A DNA stretch of 64,000 nucleotides from Sisyra terminalis (taxonomy: Eukaryota; Arthropoda; Insecta; Neuroptera; Sisyridae). This document shows, piece after piece, positions 54,508 to 64,000 of this stretch; position 1 is the first letter of the stretch; every line of letters starts with the position of its first letter. The notes below the pieces were generated by a model, which was not told the origin of the DNA, did not search any database, and was given only the letters and a program-made list of their open reading frames with translations. A program made the translations under genes and the position numbers. The stretch covers positions 3,472,001 through 3,536,000 of the forward strand of contig OY292280.1 of NCBI GenBank assembly GCA_958496175.1. Reading direction: 5' to 3'.

Positions 54508-55080
54508 GTAAGTTTTATATTTTTTTTTTCTTATAAAATTTCCAAATATACTTTACCGTTTTATGAAAGCATTTAACGATTTATTTAATTTTGGAGATCA
54601 TTTTTCGATTTACGAAATAACGCCATGGAAAGTCGTTAAAATTTTTCAGTTTTCTACTCAATACTAAAAATATATACTTTTATATATTTCTCTTAATGTT
54701 TTTTAAGTAATTTTGATTTCAAATATTAAGCAAATGCGAAGATTTGATAGATTTTTATAGAAATTTCATTGATACAAGTTAGCACATGGCGATCAATGAT
54801 ATCCAAATACCCTTAAACTATAACAAAAAACTTCCTATTTATTATTGATCTTATTTATTGATTTTACTACAATCAATTATAGGCGGAATTATATAAGAAA
54901 AAAATAATAATTTAATATTGGTAATTTTATTGTGGTAACCTTAATAAATTTTGGCAAAGATGGCCGTTGTGACGTCACTAAGTCTTATATTGCATGGTAT
55001 GAGATGCGTAAAATTTCCATAGGTACTATAGAAATTTAATTCTGCGCAAGTTTGGATATTATAACTCAAATTCGCTTTCC

Positions 55081-55165
55081 TCGCCATTTGTAATTTAAAT
55101 CTAAAACGTGGTGAATGGTGAATGTTCAGTGCAGTGATTAATTGTGAATTTTTGGGGAAAAATAT
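55081..55165 (+). other. Putative first exon B4
   Basis: Frame MFSAVINCEFLGKN open into the GTAAGT donor at 55166. Confidence 0.5.
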
Positions 55166-55990
55166 GTAAGTTTTGTATTTTTTTATTCCTAATCAAATTT
55201 CCAACTATACTTTACCGTTATATAAAAGCATTTAACGCTTTATTTAATTTTGTAGATCACTTTTCGATTTACGAAATAATGGCATAAAAAGTCATTATAG
55301 TTTTTCAGTTTTCTCCTCAATACTAAAAATATATACTTTTTAATGTATATCTTAATATTTAATACGTAATTCTGTTATCAAATATTTAGCAAGTGCAAAG
55401 ATTTGAAAGATTTAGATGGAAATTTTACTGATACAAAATAGCACATGGTAATCCATGTGATCCAAATACTCTTCCATTATAACAAAAAATATAATTCTTT
55501 ATTTTTATTCATATTTATTGATTTTGCGACTATCAATTGTAGGCGATATTATGAAAAAGTAAATAATTTAGTTAAAATTGGTAATTTAATTTTGGCAACG
55601 TTAATAAATTTTGGCAAAGATAGCCGTAGTGACGTCACTAAGTTCTATATAGCATTCTGAACTATAAGAATCTTGCGTTTGCGTATTGACTAAGCACCAT
55701 TGTTAATATAAATTCAGCCATAAGTAATATAAAATTACCAAAATTAAATTCAAATTTTGAATAATTGATTTGATAGTCCAACAACTTCAATAACAATAGA
55801 ATAATTGCTGAAAATTTTTCATTGTCAAAAGTGTCTATTGGTTTATTTTAATTGCTGAATAAATTTGCCCCAAAAATGGCAGCCATGAAATAGCTAAAAT
55901 TAAGTGGTATGAGATGCGCAAAATTTCCATAGATACTATAGTAATTTAATTCTGCGCATGTTAGGATATTATAGCTCAAGTTCGCTTTCC

Positions 55991-56076
55991 TCGCCATTTG
56001 TAATTTAGATATAAAACGTGATCAATGGGTCAATGTTTAGTGCAGTGATTAATTGTGAATTTTTGGGGATAATTAT
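55991..56076 (+). other. Putative first exon B5
   Basis: Frame MFSAVINCEFLGII open into the GTAAGT donor at 56077. Last unit of the array. Confidence 0.5.
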
Positions 56077-56594
56077 GTAAGTTTTTATATTTTTTGATTC
56101 CCAGACAAATTTTCAAATCAACTTTAAAGTTTTATACAGGTATTTAATGATTTATTTAATTTTTGTAGATCATTTTTCGATTAACGAAGTAACGCCAAGA
56201 AAGTCATTATAGTTTTCGGGTTTCTCTTCAATACTAAAAATATGTACTTTAAAATGTATATCCTAATATTTAATACATAATTCTGTTTTCAAATATTTAG
56301 CAATTGCAAAAATTTGAAAGATTTTTAAGGAAATTTTACCAGTACAAAATAGCACTGGGGAATCAATAGAATTCATATATCCTTTCAATTCAACAATAAA
56401 ATCTAAGGTATTTTTTAAATTATTTATTGCTTTTATCTTAATAACATCAGGGGTACCTTACCATAACAATTCAAAATTCTCAGAAGCTTAGCTGCATAGG
56501 AAAATCTTGGTCCATCTATATTGATTTGGCATTACTAGGTTTAAATTTATAAAAAACGGTTTTTCATTATTCGGTTGATGGAAATTAAAATTTT

Positions 56595-56770
56595 TACTCG
56601 GGGGAGACGGAAAACTCCTACCGAGCGCGTCCCTAAGGTGGCGGATAGGGGAATGCTCGTCCCAGTAATGGGAAGGGTATCGGGGAAATAAAATACCCGG
56701 CGTGGACCAAACCCCCTCTCTGGGTTACAGAGTTCGCGGAGGACATGGAGCGCATTCTACAGCAATAGGA
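56595..56770 (+). mobile_element. GC-rich scrap, probable retroelement leader fragment
   Basis: CTAAGGTGGCGGATAGGGGA, ATGCTCGTCCCAGTAATGGG and TACCCGGCGTGGACCAAACC form a sharply GC-rich island in AT-rich DNA. The style resembles 5' leaders of insect non-LTR retrotransposons. This is inferred from composition and general resemblance only. Confidence 0.3.
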
Positions 56771-56985
56771 ATTGGAATTTTAGAAAATTTGCAGTATCTA
56801 CGGGAAACTACTGCGCTGAAGATATTCTTTTGGAAAACCTTCATGGTGAAGATCACCAATAAAAAAATCTCAAATTCTGGCACTCCTTAAATTTGGCATA
56901 AATGAAATACTTGAGTTGATGACTCATATGGATTCTGTTAATGTTCCAGAAGTACCCAATTATATTCTCTCTCATTCCTCCTTGA
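56771..56985. other. Sequence without supported gene
   Basis: A 62-codon plus-strand frame from 56702 spans the GC-rich scrap and this region, and has no independent support. Confidence 0.3.
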
Positions 56986-56987
56986 AT

Positions 56988-57035
56988 TATGATTATTGTA
57001 AACATTGCGAACGAAAAGCTTTCTCGCCCATTTAT
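56988..57035 (-). pseudogene. Degenerate C2H2 zinc-finger fragment 1
   Basis: Minus-strand GAGAAAGCTTTTCGTTCGCA aligns with the finger start at 59190 (GAAAAAGTTTTCGTGTGTGA) but has a 1-nt frameshift, so the two cysteines are lost. Confidence 0.35.
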
Positions 57036-57371
57036 GCTTACAAATGGGCTTTATTGCTTTGTTAGTACTGGCAAAAGCTTACTTTTTCCCTTAAATAACT
57101 TTTGAGGATTTTGGATAGTTTCCATCTAAGAGGGCAGAAAAGAGTAAACTGATCAAAGTTTAATTTTTTTTTCTTTTGGAGGAATCCGTAGAGAAAAACT
57201 TATGGTCTCTACTTAGTCATAGTAAAAGTGATGTTAATAATTCCTCAGTTTTAATTTCTGAAGTCTTTCAAAAATGGCCTTTTCATCACCCAACTGAGAA
57301 AGTTCGGAACTATAGTTCCTGAACTTGAAACATTCAGTTCAGTGTCCGGAAGAACAAGCCCGCAATTGCTG

Positions 57372-57689
57372 CTAAGCTTCTAATTTTTTGCTTCCCCATT
57401 CCTTTGGGAACTCTTGGGAATTCTTGCTCTTATGGATCCCTCGCCAAAATACTGATGATGGTATTAATCCAATTATCAAATCATTACTGGCAAATGACTT
57501 ATAATGAAACCTTCTTTGCTGTCTTACAATTACCACAATTTGTTGGTCCAGAACCAATGTTTGGGGTTGGCAAAATCGGCGGTAAAAAAAACCATCGAAA
57601 AGTGAGTAAAAACTAAACCCTGCATCTTGGGGAACCATATCCAAAGATAAAAGCACACCAAAAAAAAAATGATGAGAAATTTTTATCAA
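57372..57689 (-). other. Overlapping open frames on both strands, unresolved
   Basis: The minus-strand frame of 105 codons ends SQEFPKEWGSKKLEA. The plus strand has a 70-codon frame reaching a donor-like AAAA-GTGAGT at 57602. Neither has a recognised domain or paralogue in the window. Confidence 0.2.
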
Positions 57690-57705
57690 TATCTATCTGC
57701 TAGAG

Positions 57706-57905
57706 CAGCGGTTCCTAACCTTTTTCAGTCGTGGACCCCCAAGGAAATCAAGCATAATGCCAAGGACCCCTAAATGAAAAAAAGGTGCAATTTTTGGACA
57801 ATATTATATTTTAGAATTCCTTAATAAAATTAAAAAACAAAAAACAAACTTTTTCAAATGGGACCGCGGACCCTTGAGGGTCCGCGGACTGGTTAGGAAA
57901 CAATG
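57706..57905. mobile_element. hAT-like MITE, 200 bp, perfect 8-bp TSD
   Basis: Ends CAGCGGTTCCTAACCTTTTT and (reverse) CATTGTTTCCTAACCAGTCC, with an internal palindrome GGACCGCGGACCCTTGAGGG followed by TCCGCGGAC. Flanked on both sides by TGCTAGAG (57698-57705 and 57906-57913). hAT (Charlie-type) termini; non-autonomous; an unmutated target duplication indicates youth. Confidence 0.9.
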
Positions 57906-57913
57906 TGCTAGAG

Positions 57914-58890
57914 GATAGAACTATGAAAACAGATTAGCAAAGCATCTGTTTTACATCTTAAACTTATAAAATTCCAACTTTGAAAAAATCCGTGATCATT
58001 CTATGTTCAAAGCTAAGATAAAGAAAAAATGAGTTCCGATTTCTCATTGTGTCCTCTTTTATATATGACTCTTTATCTAGATGCCAAAAAGTATCCTCTG
58101 GATCTAATTGACCCATACTAATTTTATGACTCCCGAGTAATGACTTCTGAGGACTCAGATAAACTATATTGTTTTTTTTTTTGGCCAAATTTTTCATAAT
58201 TTTCGGTCAGGTTCATAATTGTGGGAATAATGGATTCCAGATATATTCACCTCGTAGTCGAAATTTTGATACAAAGTTCAATTGACAATTTTGGAAGACA
58301 ATGTTTTATTTCCATTGAGGTATTTCCATGTTGCCCATCCTCAAAAATATTTTTTTTCAAATTTATTTTTTAAATTTTGAACATTTTGGATTTTTCGTTT
58401 CTGGAATCTCCTATAGATTAAATAAGGTCCATTGACCATATATAACTAGGATATATTTCTAAGATGCTTTTTTCAAACCTAGTTGACAGATTTTTTCTCA
58501 ATGGAACACTATTTTAGAAAAATAGACATAGGAAACAGATAACTGTAGTATCCGTTTAGGACCTCAACCTTCTATATTTCTCAGATAGTATTTCCATTGT
58601 GTATTGTGCTTGTATACCTAAATTCATTACTTTCAACACAAGAAAGTAATTTGGATAGTATGGGCTTCCATTGGAATTCTTTCACTTCCCCGGGTACTTA
58701 GATCACTTATGATGTACAACCGTTGCATCTGGATCGCATTCGATTTTTTCCCCAAACTATTTTTGATGCAACCCATATCGTTGAAATACTCCATAATTAT
58801 AGTGTGAATTCCATTTGGAGTTGGTTCCAAATATATTTACGTCCTTGTCGAAATATTTCCACTAGTTTCAAAAAGAAACATATATTTTCA
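57914..58890 (-). other. Repeated non-coding segment related to 60.7-63.9 kb
   Basis: ACCGTTGCATCTGGATCGCA (58719) and GATTCCAGATATATTCACCT (58233) correspond to strings in the 750-bp units at 61.7-63.9 kb. AATAGACATAGGAAACAGAT (58521) recurs at about 60760. Minus-strand frames are short; no intact gene. Confidence 0.4.
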
Positions 58891-59118
58891 ACTTCAATAG
58901 TCTATTTTGGAATTTCAGTATACCATAATCTTATTAGACTACCATTTTTGCAATTATACCAAACACTACTTTCAATTGAGTGTAATAACTAATTAGCTCA
59001 TCAAAATTGTTAGTTAGTATAGTAAAAACCTTAATTAGTGCCAATTTTATTTTCTATTATGTGGTTTTGTTGTCATATTTCAACTTTAAGTTGAAATTTT
59101 GAAAGAAATATTAATTTC
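58891..59118. repeat. 230-bp direct repeat, duplicate of 49171-49400
   Basis: See the first copy. Here it ends directly next to the zinc-finger fragment at 59127. Confidence 0.75.
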
Positions 59119-59126
59119 TTACTTAC

Positions 59127-59215
59127 TTTTTCAACTAAGTAATAATTCTTTTTCAGAACCACAATAGTAAATGTTTTATTGCAAACATCACACACGAAAA
59201 CTTTTTCAATTGAAA
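59127..59215 (-). pseudogene. C2H2 zinc-finger exon fragment 2
   Basis: Minus-strand frame EKVFVCDVCNKTF keeps the two zinc-binding cysteines (C-x2-C) and the conserved Phe. The following TIVVLKKNYYLVEK lacks the two histidines. It ends at an AAA-GTAAGT donor. Probably a piece of a degraded zinc-finger gene. Confidence 0.5.
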
Positions 59216-59328
59216 GAACCAATGAATTGGATCATTGACATTGAGATTAAAGTTCCCTGCAATCAAGAAAATAATTCATTTCTGTAATTATTTTCCTATT
59301 TCGGAGATTTGGTATATTTACTGTTTAG

Positions 59329-60619
59329 TAGACTGATTCAAAAAAAAGAATACAAAATAATATAAAATATAATATATTAATACAATATATATTAATATAA
59401 AAGGATACGTTTTGTTTAAATAATTGAAAATTTGGTTCTTTATCCTTTTTAGAGCAGTCAAATCTGACAACGTTGCATTTTCTACTTTTTTTTTAATTTA
59501 ATTCGCAAATAAATCGGTTCATAATGAAAATTTCGTCACAACAAAAAAAAATATACCATATTATACCAAAAGTATACCAGAAAAAAAATGATAATTTTTT
59601 TTTCATAACTATCTCGAAAATATTGTTGGGAATGACAAAAAAAATCCTGTGAAAGTTTAAGCTCTTAATATTATATAACTAAGAGGTGCCGCATCGCAAA
59701 TTTCGATTTTCCATTTAAATAACATGGGAACAATATTCTCTTGCACTTTGGAATTTTATAGCTCACGTTGGTGACAATATTTCGGAATGACCAAGGTATA
59801 TTCTTGTAGAAAATTGAACGATCTACAAAAAAGGTCTTGTACAAGTTTTTGATATATTTGTTCCTTCAAAAATTATTTGAGGTCAAAGTTGAACTAAAGA
59901 GAAATTTTAATATTATTTCTTTTTTTTGACGCAACCATCAATTTTTTGAGAAAATTTTATAGGGCAATTTTTGTAGAGCACTTTTTTTCCTATATCTTAT
60001 CTTTATAAAAGTTTTTGATATTTTTCATAGGTCCTAAGTTATTTAATTAAAATAAAAAAAATAATTTTTATGTTAAAAATATAATTCAGGGAATGTTATC
60101 AATTTAAAACAATAAAATTACGAATATTTTCAGTTTAATGCAAATAACTTAGAACTTGTGAAAAATATCAAAAACTTTTATAGAGATAAGTTATAGGAAA
60201 AAAAGTGCTCTACAAAAAATGTCCTATAAAATTTTCTCATAAAATTGATGGTTGCGTCAAAAAATATAAAAAAATATTAAAATTGCTCTTTAGTTCAACT
60301 TTGACCTCGAATTAGTTTTGAAAGAATAAATATATCAAACACTTGTACAAGACCTTTTTTGTAGATCGTTCAATTTTCTACAAGAATATGCTTTGATCAT
60401 TTCGAAATATTGTCACCAACGTGAGCTATAAAATTCCAAAGTGCAAGAAAATATTGTTCCCATGTTATTTCAATGGAAAATCAAAATTTGCGATGCGGCA
60501 CCTCATAATAATAATATTAAGAGCTTAAACTTTCACAGATTTTTTTTTGTCATTTCCAACAATATTTTCGATATAATTAAGAACAAAAAATTCATCATTT
60601 TTTTTTGAATCAGTCTACT
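59329..60619. mobile_element. Foldback element, full-length with an insertion
   Basis: AGTAGACTGATTCAAAAAAA at the left pairs with TTTTTTTGAATCAGTCTACT at the right. GTGCCGCATCGCAAATTTCG, GCTCACGTTGGTGACAATAT and their mirrors follow in the arms; the centre is near 60060. About 230 bp in the left arm (59350-59580), including part of the 3420-type hAT MITE, are inserted. Confidence 0.8.
59460..59575. repeat. Partial copy of the hAT-like MITE of 3420-3644
   Basis: TCTGACAACGTTGCATTTTC and TTAATTTAATTCGCAAATAA and CATAATGAAAATTTCGTCAC match the left half of that element. Confidence 0.65.
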
Positions 60620-60739
60620 GTCCAGGTTTGCAAAAGAAGTTACCATGATCAATATTGAATTCATCGGGAGTTGTAGATTTTCCATTGGATGATTTTCTAA
60701 CAAAATAGATTTGTCAATCCTGGATGGTAGATGTTTTCT

Positions 60740-61144
60740 CAATGGTTAAATGTTTTCTCAATAGACATAGGAAACAGATATCTGTAGTATCTTTTTAAAA
60801 CCTGAACCTTGTTTATTCCTCTGATAGAATTACCTTTGGGCTTTGTGTGGTTAACCCTTAATTCTTAACTTACCCCACATGAAACTATCATTGAAAGAAT
60901 ATGTTACCTGCCAACTCTAATCTCATTACTCTTTCATAACATATTCTGGATTTAGAGGATTTAAAACCGTTTAACCTGGATCAAACTCAATTTTTTCCCG
61001 ACCAAGATTAGGGTTCAATCCTCAACGTTGACACGTACCTGGATTTGATTCCAAATAATATACTCCTCTCTTTTGTCAAAGTTTTATTAAAAACTTATAA
61101 AATTATTCTACTTGGGTACTCCCGTATTTTATTTACTATAGAAA
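60740..61144. repeat. Diverged relative of the 58.5-58.9 kb segment
   Basis: ATAGACATAGGAAACAGATA (about 60761) and CCTGGATCAAACTCAATTTT (about 60977), then GATTCCAAATAATATACTCC (about 61039). Includes a 10-bp stem AGAATATGTTA...TAACATATTCT (60896-60952). Confidence 0.45.
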
Positions 61145-61186
61145 ATATTGAATAATGCAAATATCACAACTGTATGTTCTCCTATC
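61145..61186 (-). pseudogene. Degenerate C2H2 zinc-finger fragment 3
   Basis: Minus-strand frame RTYSCDICIIQYFL-stop; two cysteines kept, no histidines. Confidence 0.45.
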
Positions 61187-61199
61187 TCTTTGTAGATAT

Positions 61200-61430
61200 T
61201 CAGACATAGTGTGGTAGGCTCACTTTTTAACAAATATCGGGAAAATAAAACACTAATACAAGTTTAATTATTTATTTACAAATTATATCCAGAAACACGC
61301 GTTCATTGGCGACTCTCAGCCTACTACTCTCTACCATCTCTCTCTTATCCCTTCCATCCCATTCATGGCCAATTGCCCGAACCACAGAGTTCTACAATGG
61401 GTTATTAGTATTGCAAGGACAATAAAAACC
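61200..61430 (-). mobile_element. Possible LTR or retroelement 3' end
   Basis: On the minus strand, GCCAATGAACGCGTGTTTCT is followed by AATAAATAATTAAACTTGTA and a T-rich string TAGTGTTTTATTTTCCCG. It is GC-richer than its surroundings and has a polyadenylation-type AATAAA. Nature uncertain. Confidence 0.25.
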
Positions 61431-61679
61431 TTACTTTTTTTCAGTAATGAAATTCCAGTTTTAATAATGATTGATTTACGGATTTAAATGGCCAAATTCC
61501 TAATTTTGAAAATTGATTAGTTTATTTTTTGCTACAAAAATCTTTAATCGCAAAGCAATTGTGGTATATTGTATTGTCTATCCCGAGAGGATTTAATCCC
61601 TTTTTATATTTCAATCCCAAGAGTCTCGTATGACCTTCACTCCAGTTGTAACAGTAAACTTAAGTTGAACTTCTACAGC

Positions 61680-63935
61680 TGTATTCAGAAAACTATCAAT
61701 ATCTGACGGTTTTGTCTATATATCCGGTTTATTCCGTATTGACCAATTAATCTTCCTTCTGTTATTTCGGGAGTATGTATTCTAGATACGAATAGTCGAA
61801 AAATTCATTTATATTAACTGAATTTCCCGAATTATGTCCAAAACCAAATCTCAGCCTAATGGATACTTCAAATATATTTTTTCCAAAATCATCTTTGTTG
61901 TCTTACTGACATCACAAACGTGACCTTATTTTTTAATTTGGTTTTTCATTTTTTATTATAACAGTTTTATTACAATATGAAGTGTCTTTTTAAAATGGCC
62001 ACTTCCCCTGGGATGAACAGCCCTATTTGGATTGAGGGTCCAAGTTGGATACTATTTTTTGACCAAAAATCGTTTATGAATACGAAAAAAAAATCAGTTG
62101 GAGTTGCATCCAAAAATAGTTTGAATATTTCTCATATAGTAAATTCATTGTGTATTAATTCATATGTAACCTGATTTCTCATCTTTCAACATATAAAAAT
62201 ATTCTTCCTGGAATGTGTAACTGAGGTATCCCTATCGCTTTGCTGGACTCTTAGAAGACTCTAAAGGAGGAACCATTGCATCTGGACCATATCTAATTTT
62301 TCCCATATATTATCACGTGAATCCCGTATAGTTGTGTCAATTGTGGTTATACTAGTTATAGTTGTGTCCCCAAATATTTTCATCCTCCTGGCGATGTTTT
62401 ATTGGGAATTTTTATAATAGTTCTCAGTAGGTACTCAGAAAACCATCAATTACTCACGGTTTTGTCAATATATCCGGTTTATTCCGTCCTGACGAATTAA
62501 TCTTCCTTCTATTATTTCGGGAATATGTATTCTAGATATGAATGGTCGAAAAATTCATTTATATTTACTGAATTTCCCGAATTATGTTAAAAAAAAAATC
62601 CCAGCCTAATGGATACTTCAAATATATTTTTTCCAAAATCATCTTTGTTGTCTTACTGACATCACAAACATGACCTTATTTTTTAATTTGGTTTTTCATT
62701 TTTTATTATGACAGTTTTATTACAATACGAAGTATCTTTTTAAAATGGCCACTTCCCCTGGGATGAACAGCCCTATTTGGATTGAGGGTCCAAGTTGGAT
62801 ACTACTTTACGACCAAAAATCGTTTATGAATACGAAAAAAAAATCAAATGGAGTTGCATCCAAAAATAGTTTGAATATTTCTCAAACAGTAAATTTATTG
62901 TGTATTAATTCATATGTAACCTGGTTTCTCATCTTTCAACATATGAAAGTATTCTTCCTGGAATGTGTAACTGAGGTATCCCTGTCTCTTTGCTGGACTC
63001 TTAGAAGACTCTTAATGAGGAACCATTGCATCTGGACCATATCTAATTTTTCCCATATATTATCACGTGAATCCCTTATAGTTGTGTCAATTATAGTTAT
63101 ACTAGTTATAGTTGTGTCCCCAAATATTTTCATCCTCCTGACGATGTTTTATTGGGAATTTTTATAATAGTTCTCAGTAGGTACTTAGAAAACCAGTGAT
63201 TACTCCCGGTTTTTTCTATATATCCGGTTTATTCCGTATTGACGGTTTAATCTTCCTTCTGTTATTTCGGGAGTTCGTATTCTAGATATGAATAGTCGAA
63301 AAATTCATTTATATTTACTGAATTTCCCGAATTATGTTCAAAAACAAATCCCAGCCTAATGGATACTTCAAATATATTTTTTCCAAAATCATCTTTGTTG
63401 TCTTACTGACATCACAAACGTGACCTTATTTTTTAATTTGGTTTTTCATTTTTTATTATGGCAGTTTTATTACAATACGAAGTATCTTTTTAAAATGGCC
63501 ACTTCCCCTGGGATGAACAGCCCTATTTGGATTGAGGGTCCAAGTTGGATACTACTTTACGACCAAAAATCGTTTATGAATACGAAAAAAAAATCAAATG
63601 GAGTTGCATCCAAAAATAGTTTGAATATTTCTCATATAGTAAATTTATTGTGTATTGATTCATATGTACCCTGGTATCTCATCTTTCAACATATGAAAAT
63701 ATTCTTCCTGGAATGTGTAACTGAGGTATCCCTGTCGCATTGCTGGACTCTTAGACGACTCTAAAGGAGGAACCATTGCATCTAGACCATATCTAATTTT
63801 TTCCCATATATTATCAAGTGAATCCCTTATAGTTGTGTCAAGTATAGTTATACTAGTTATAGTTGTGTCCCGAAATATTTTCATCCTCCTGACAATGTTT
63901 TATTGGGAATTTTTATAATAGTTCTCATTAGGTAC
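61680..63935 (+). repeat. Three direct copies of a 750-bp unit
   Basis: The landmark TAAAATGGCCACTTCCCCTG occurs at 61991, 62741 and 63491, exactly 750 bp apart. The units are highly similar throughout. Each has a plus-strand frame MATSPGMNSPIWIEGPSWIL of 60-140 codons and, on the opposite strand, frames with DTTIRDSLDNIWEK. The different lengths of these frames among nearly identical copies argue against strong coding constraint. Confidence 0.85.
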
Positions 63936-63939
63936 TTCC

Positions 63940-64000
63940 CTAATACAGAACCTCAATTGAATATTGTTTGTGGCAAATATCGCAAGCATATGTTCTTTCC
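63940..64000 (-). pseudogene. C2H2 zinc-finger fragment 4 (runs off the window)
   Basis: Minus-strand frame ERTYACDICHKQYSIEVLY-stop: linker-like ERTY, cysteine pair C-x2-C and aromatic Tyr as in C2H2 fingers, then a stop before the histidines. The finger array may continue to the right of the window. Confidence 0.5.

Larger units (their letters stand above)
52460..56100 (+). repeat. Promoter-like tandem array B, five units
   Basis: Five direct units spaced about 903, 911, 659 and 910 bp. Each carries AAAATGGCGGCCAT (or a diverged form), GATGCGCAAAATTTCCATAG, AATTCTGCGCAAGTTAGG and the exon string CTCGCCATTTGTAATTTAGA with AAAACGTG. A TGACGTCAC site lies between successive units. All five units keep a GTAAGT donor. 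Related to array A in order and motifs, and likewise includes one shortened unit. Confidence 0.65.

Noticed and set aside
1..64000. Proviral polydnavirus segment of a parasitoid wasp
   Set aside because: AT-rich non-coding DNA, small signal-peptide-like genes and possible microRNAs would fit, but no recognisable viral gene family or segment-excision motif could be identified, so the idea is not supported by the sequence itself.

Overview
The window looks like nuclear DNA from an insect-like eukaryote. It is roughly three-quarters A+T, has GT-AG introns, tRNA-derived SINEs, small DNA transposons with clear target-site duplications (pogo/Tigger-like and hAT-like), decayed C2H2 zinc-finger fragments, and almost no long open frames. 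No species can be named, and I recognise no housekeeping gene. Most of the window is lineage-specific, tandemly duplicated DNA.

Left part (1-13 kb, minus strand): two tandem paralogous three-exon genes (1543-2483 and 6921-8976). Each encodes a short protein of about 190-205 residues with an N-terminal hydrophobic segment as its own exon, a Ser/Asp/Glu-rich middle and a very acidic tail. They sit among foldback elements (3.4, 4.7-6.2, 10.1-10.8 and 11.7-12.9 kb) and MITE copies.

Two parallel plus-strand loci follow. Locus A (from 13.5 kb) and locus B (from 49.5 kb) both begin with the same 2.2 kb block, followed by a tandem array of about 0.9 kb units (seven in A at 18.4-23.4 kb, five in B at 52.5-56.1 kb). 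Each unit carries a GC-richer promoter-like patch and a conserved short exon, which ends in GTAAGT in ten of the twelve. They read as arrays of alternative promoters/first exons.

Downstream of array A, 28-45 kb holds the most striking content: 32 related hairpins of about 85 nt. The lower stem and flanks are conserved (5' GGTACTGCAATTTT, 3' AAATTTTGGTATCAAAGCAACG). The upper stem of about 20 bp differs from copy to copy, and both arms usually change together. This is the architecture of a primary-microRNA cluster that is diversifying by duplication. The hairpins are interspersed with copies of an exon-like element (one intact, 57 codons, phase 0-0, with both splice sites) and a second conserved element (S-element). 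Together these form large, partly duplicated superunits, so the likely reading is a long spliced transcript from array A with hairpins in its introns. This is inference and needs RNA data.

The end of the window (56.5-64 kb) contains a GC-rich retroelement-like scrap, an hAT MITE, four degenerate C2H2 zinc-finger fragments on the minus strand, a foldback element and three direct copies of a 750 bp unit.
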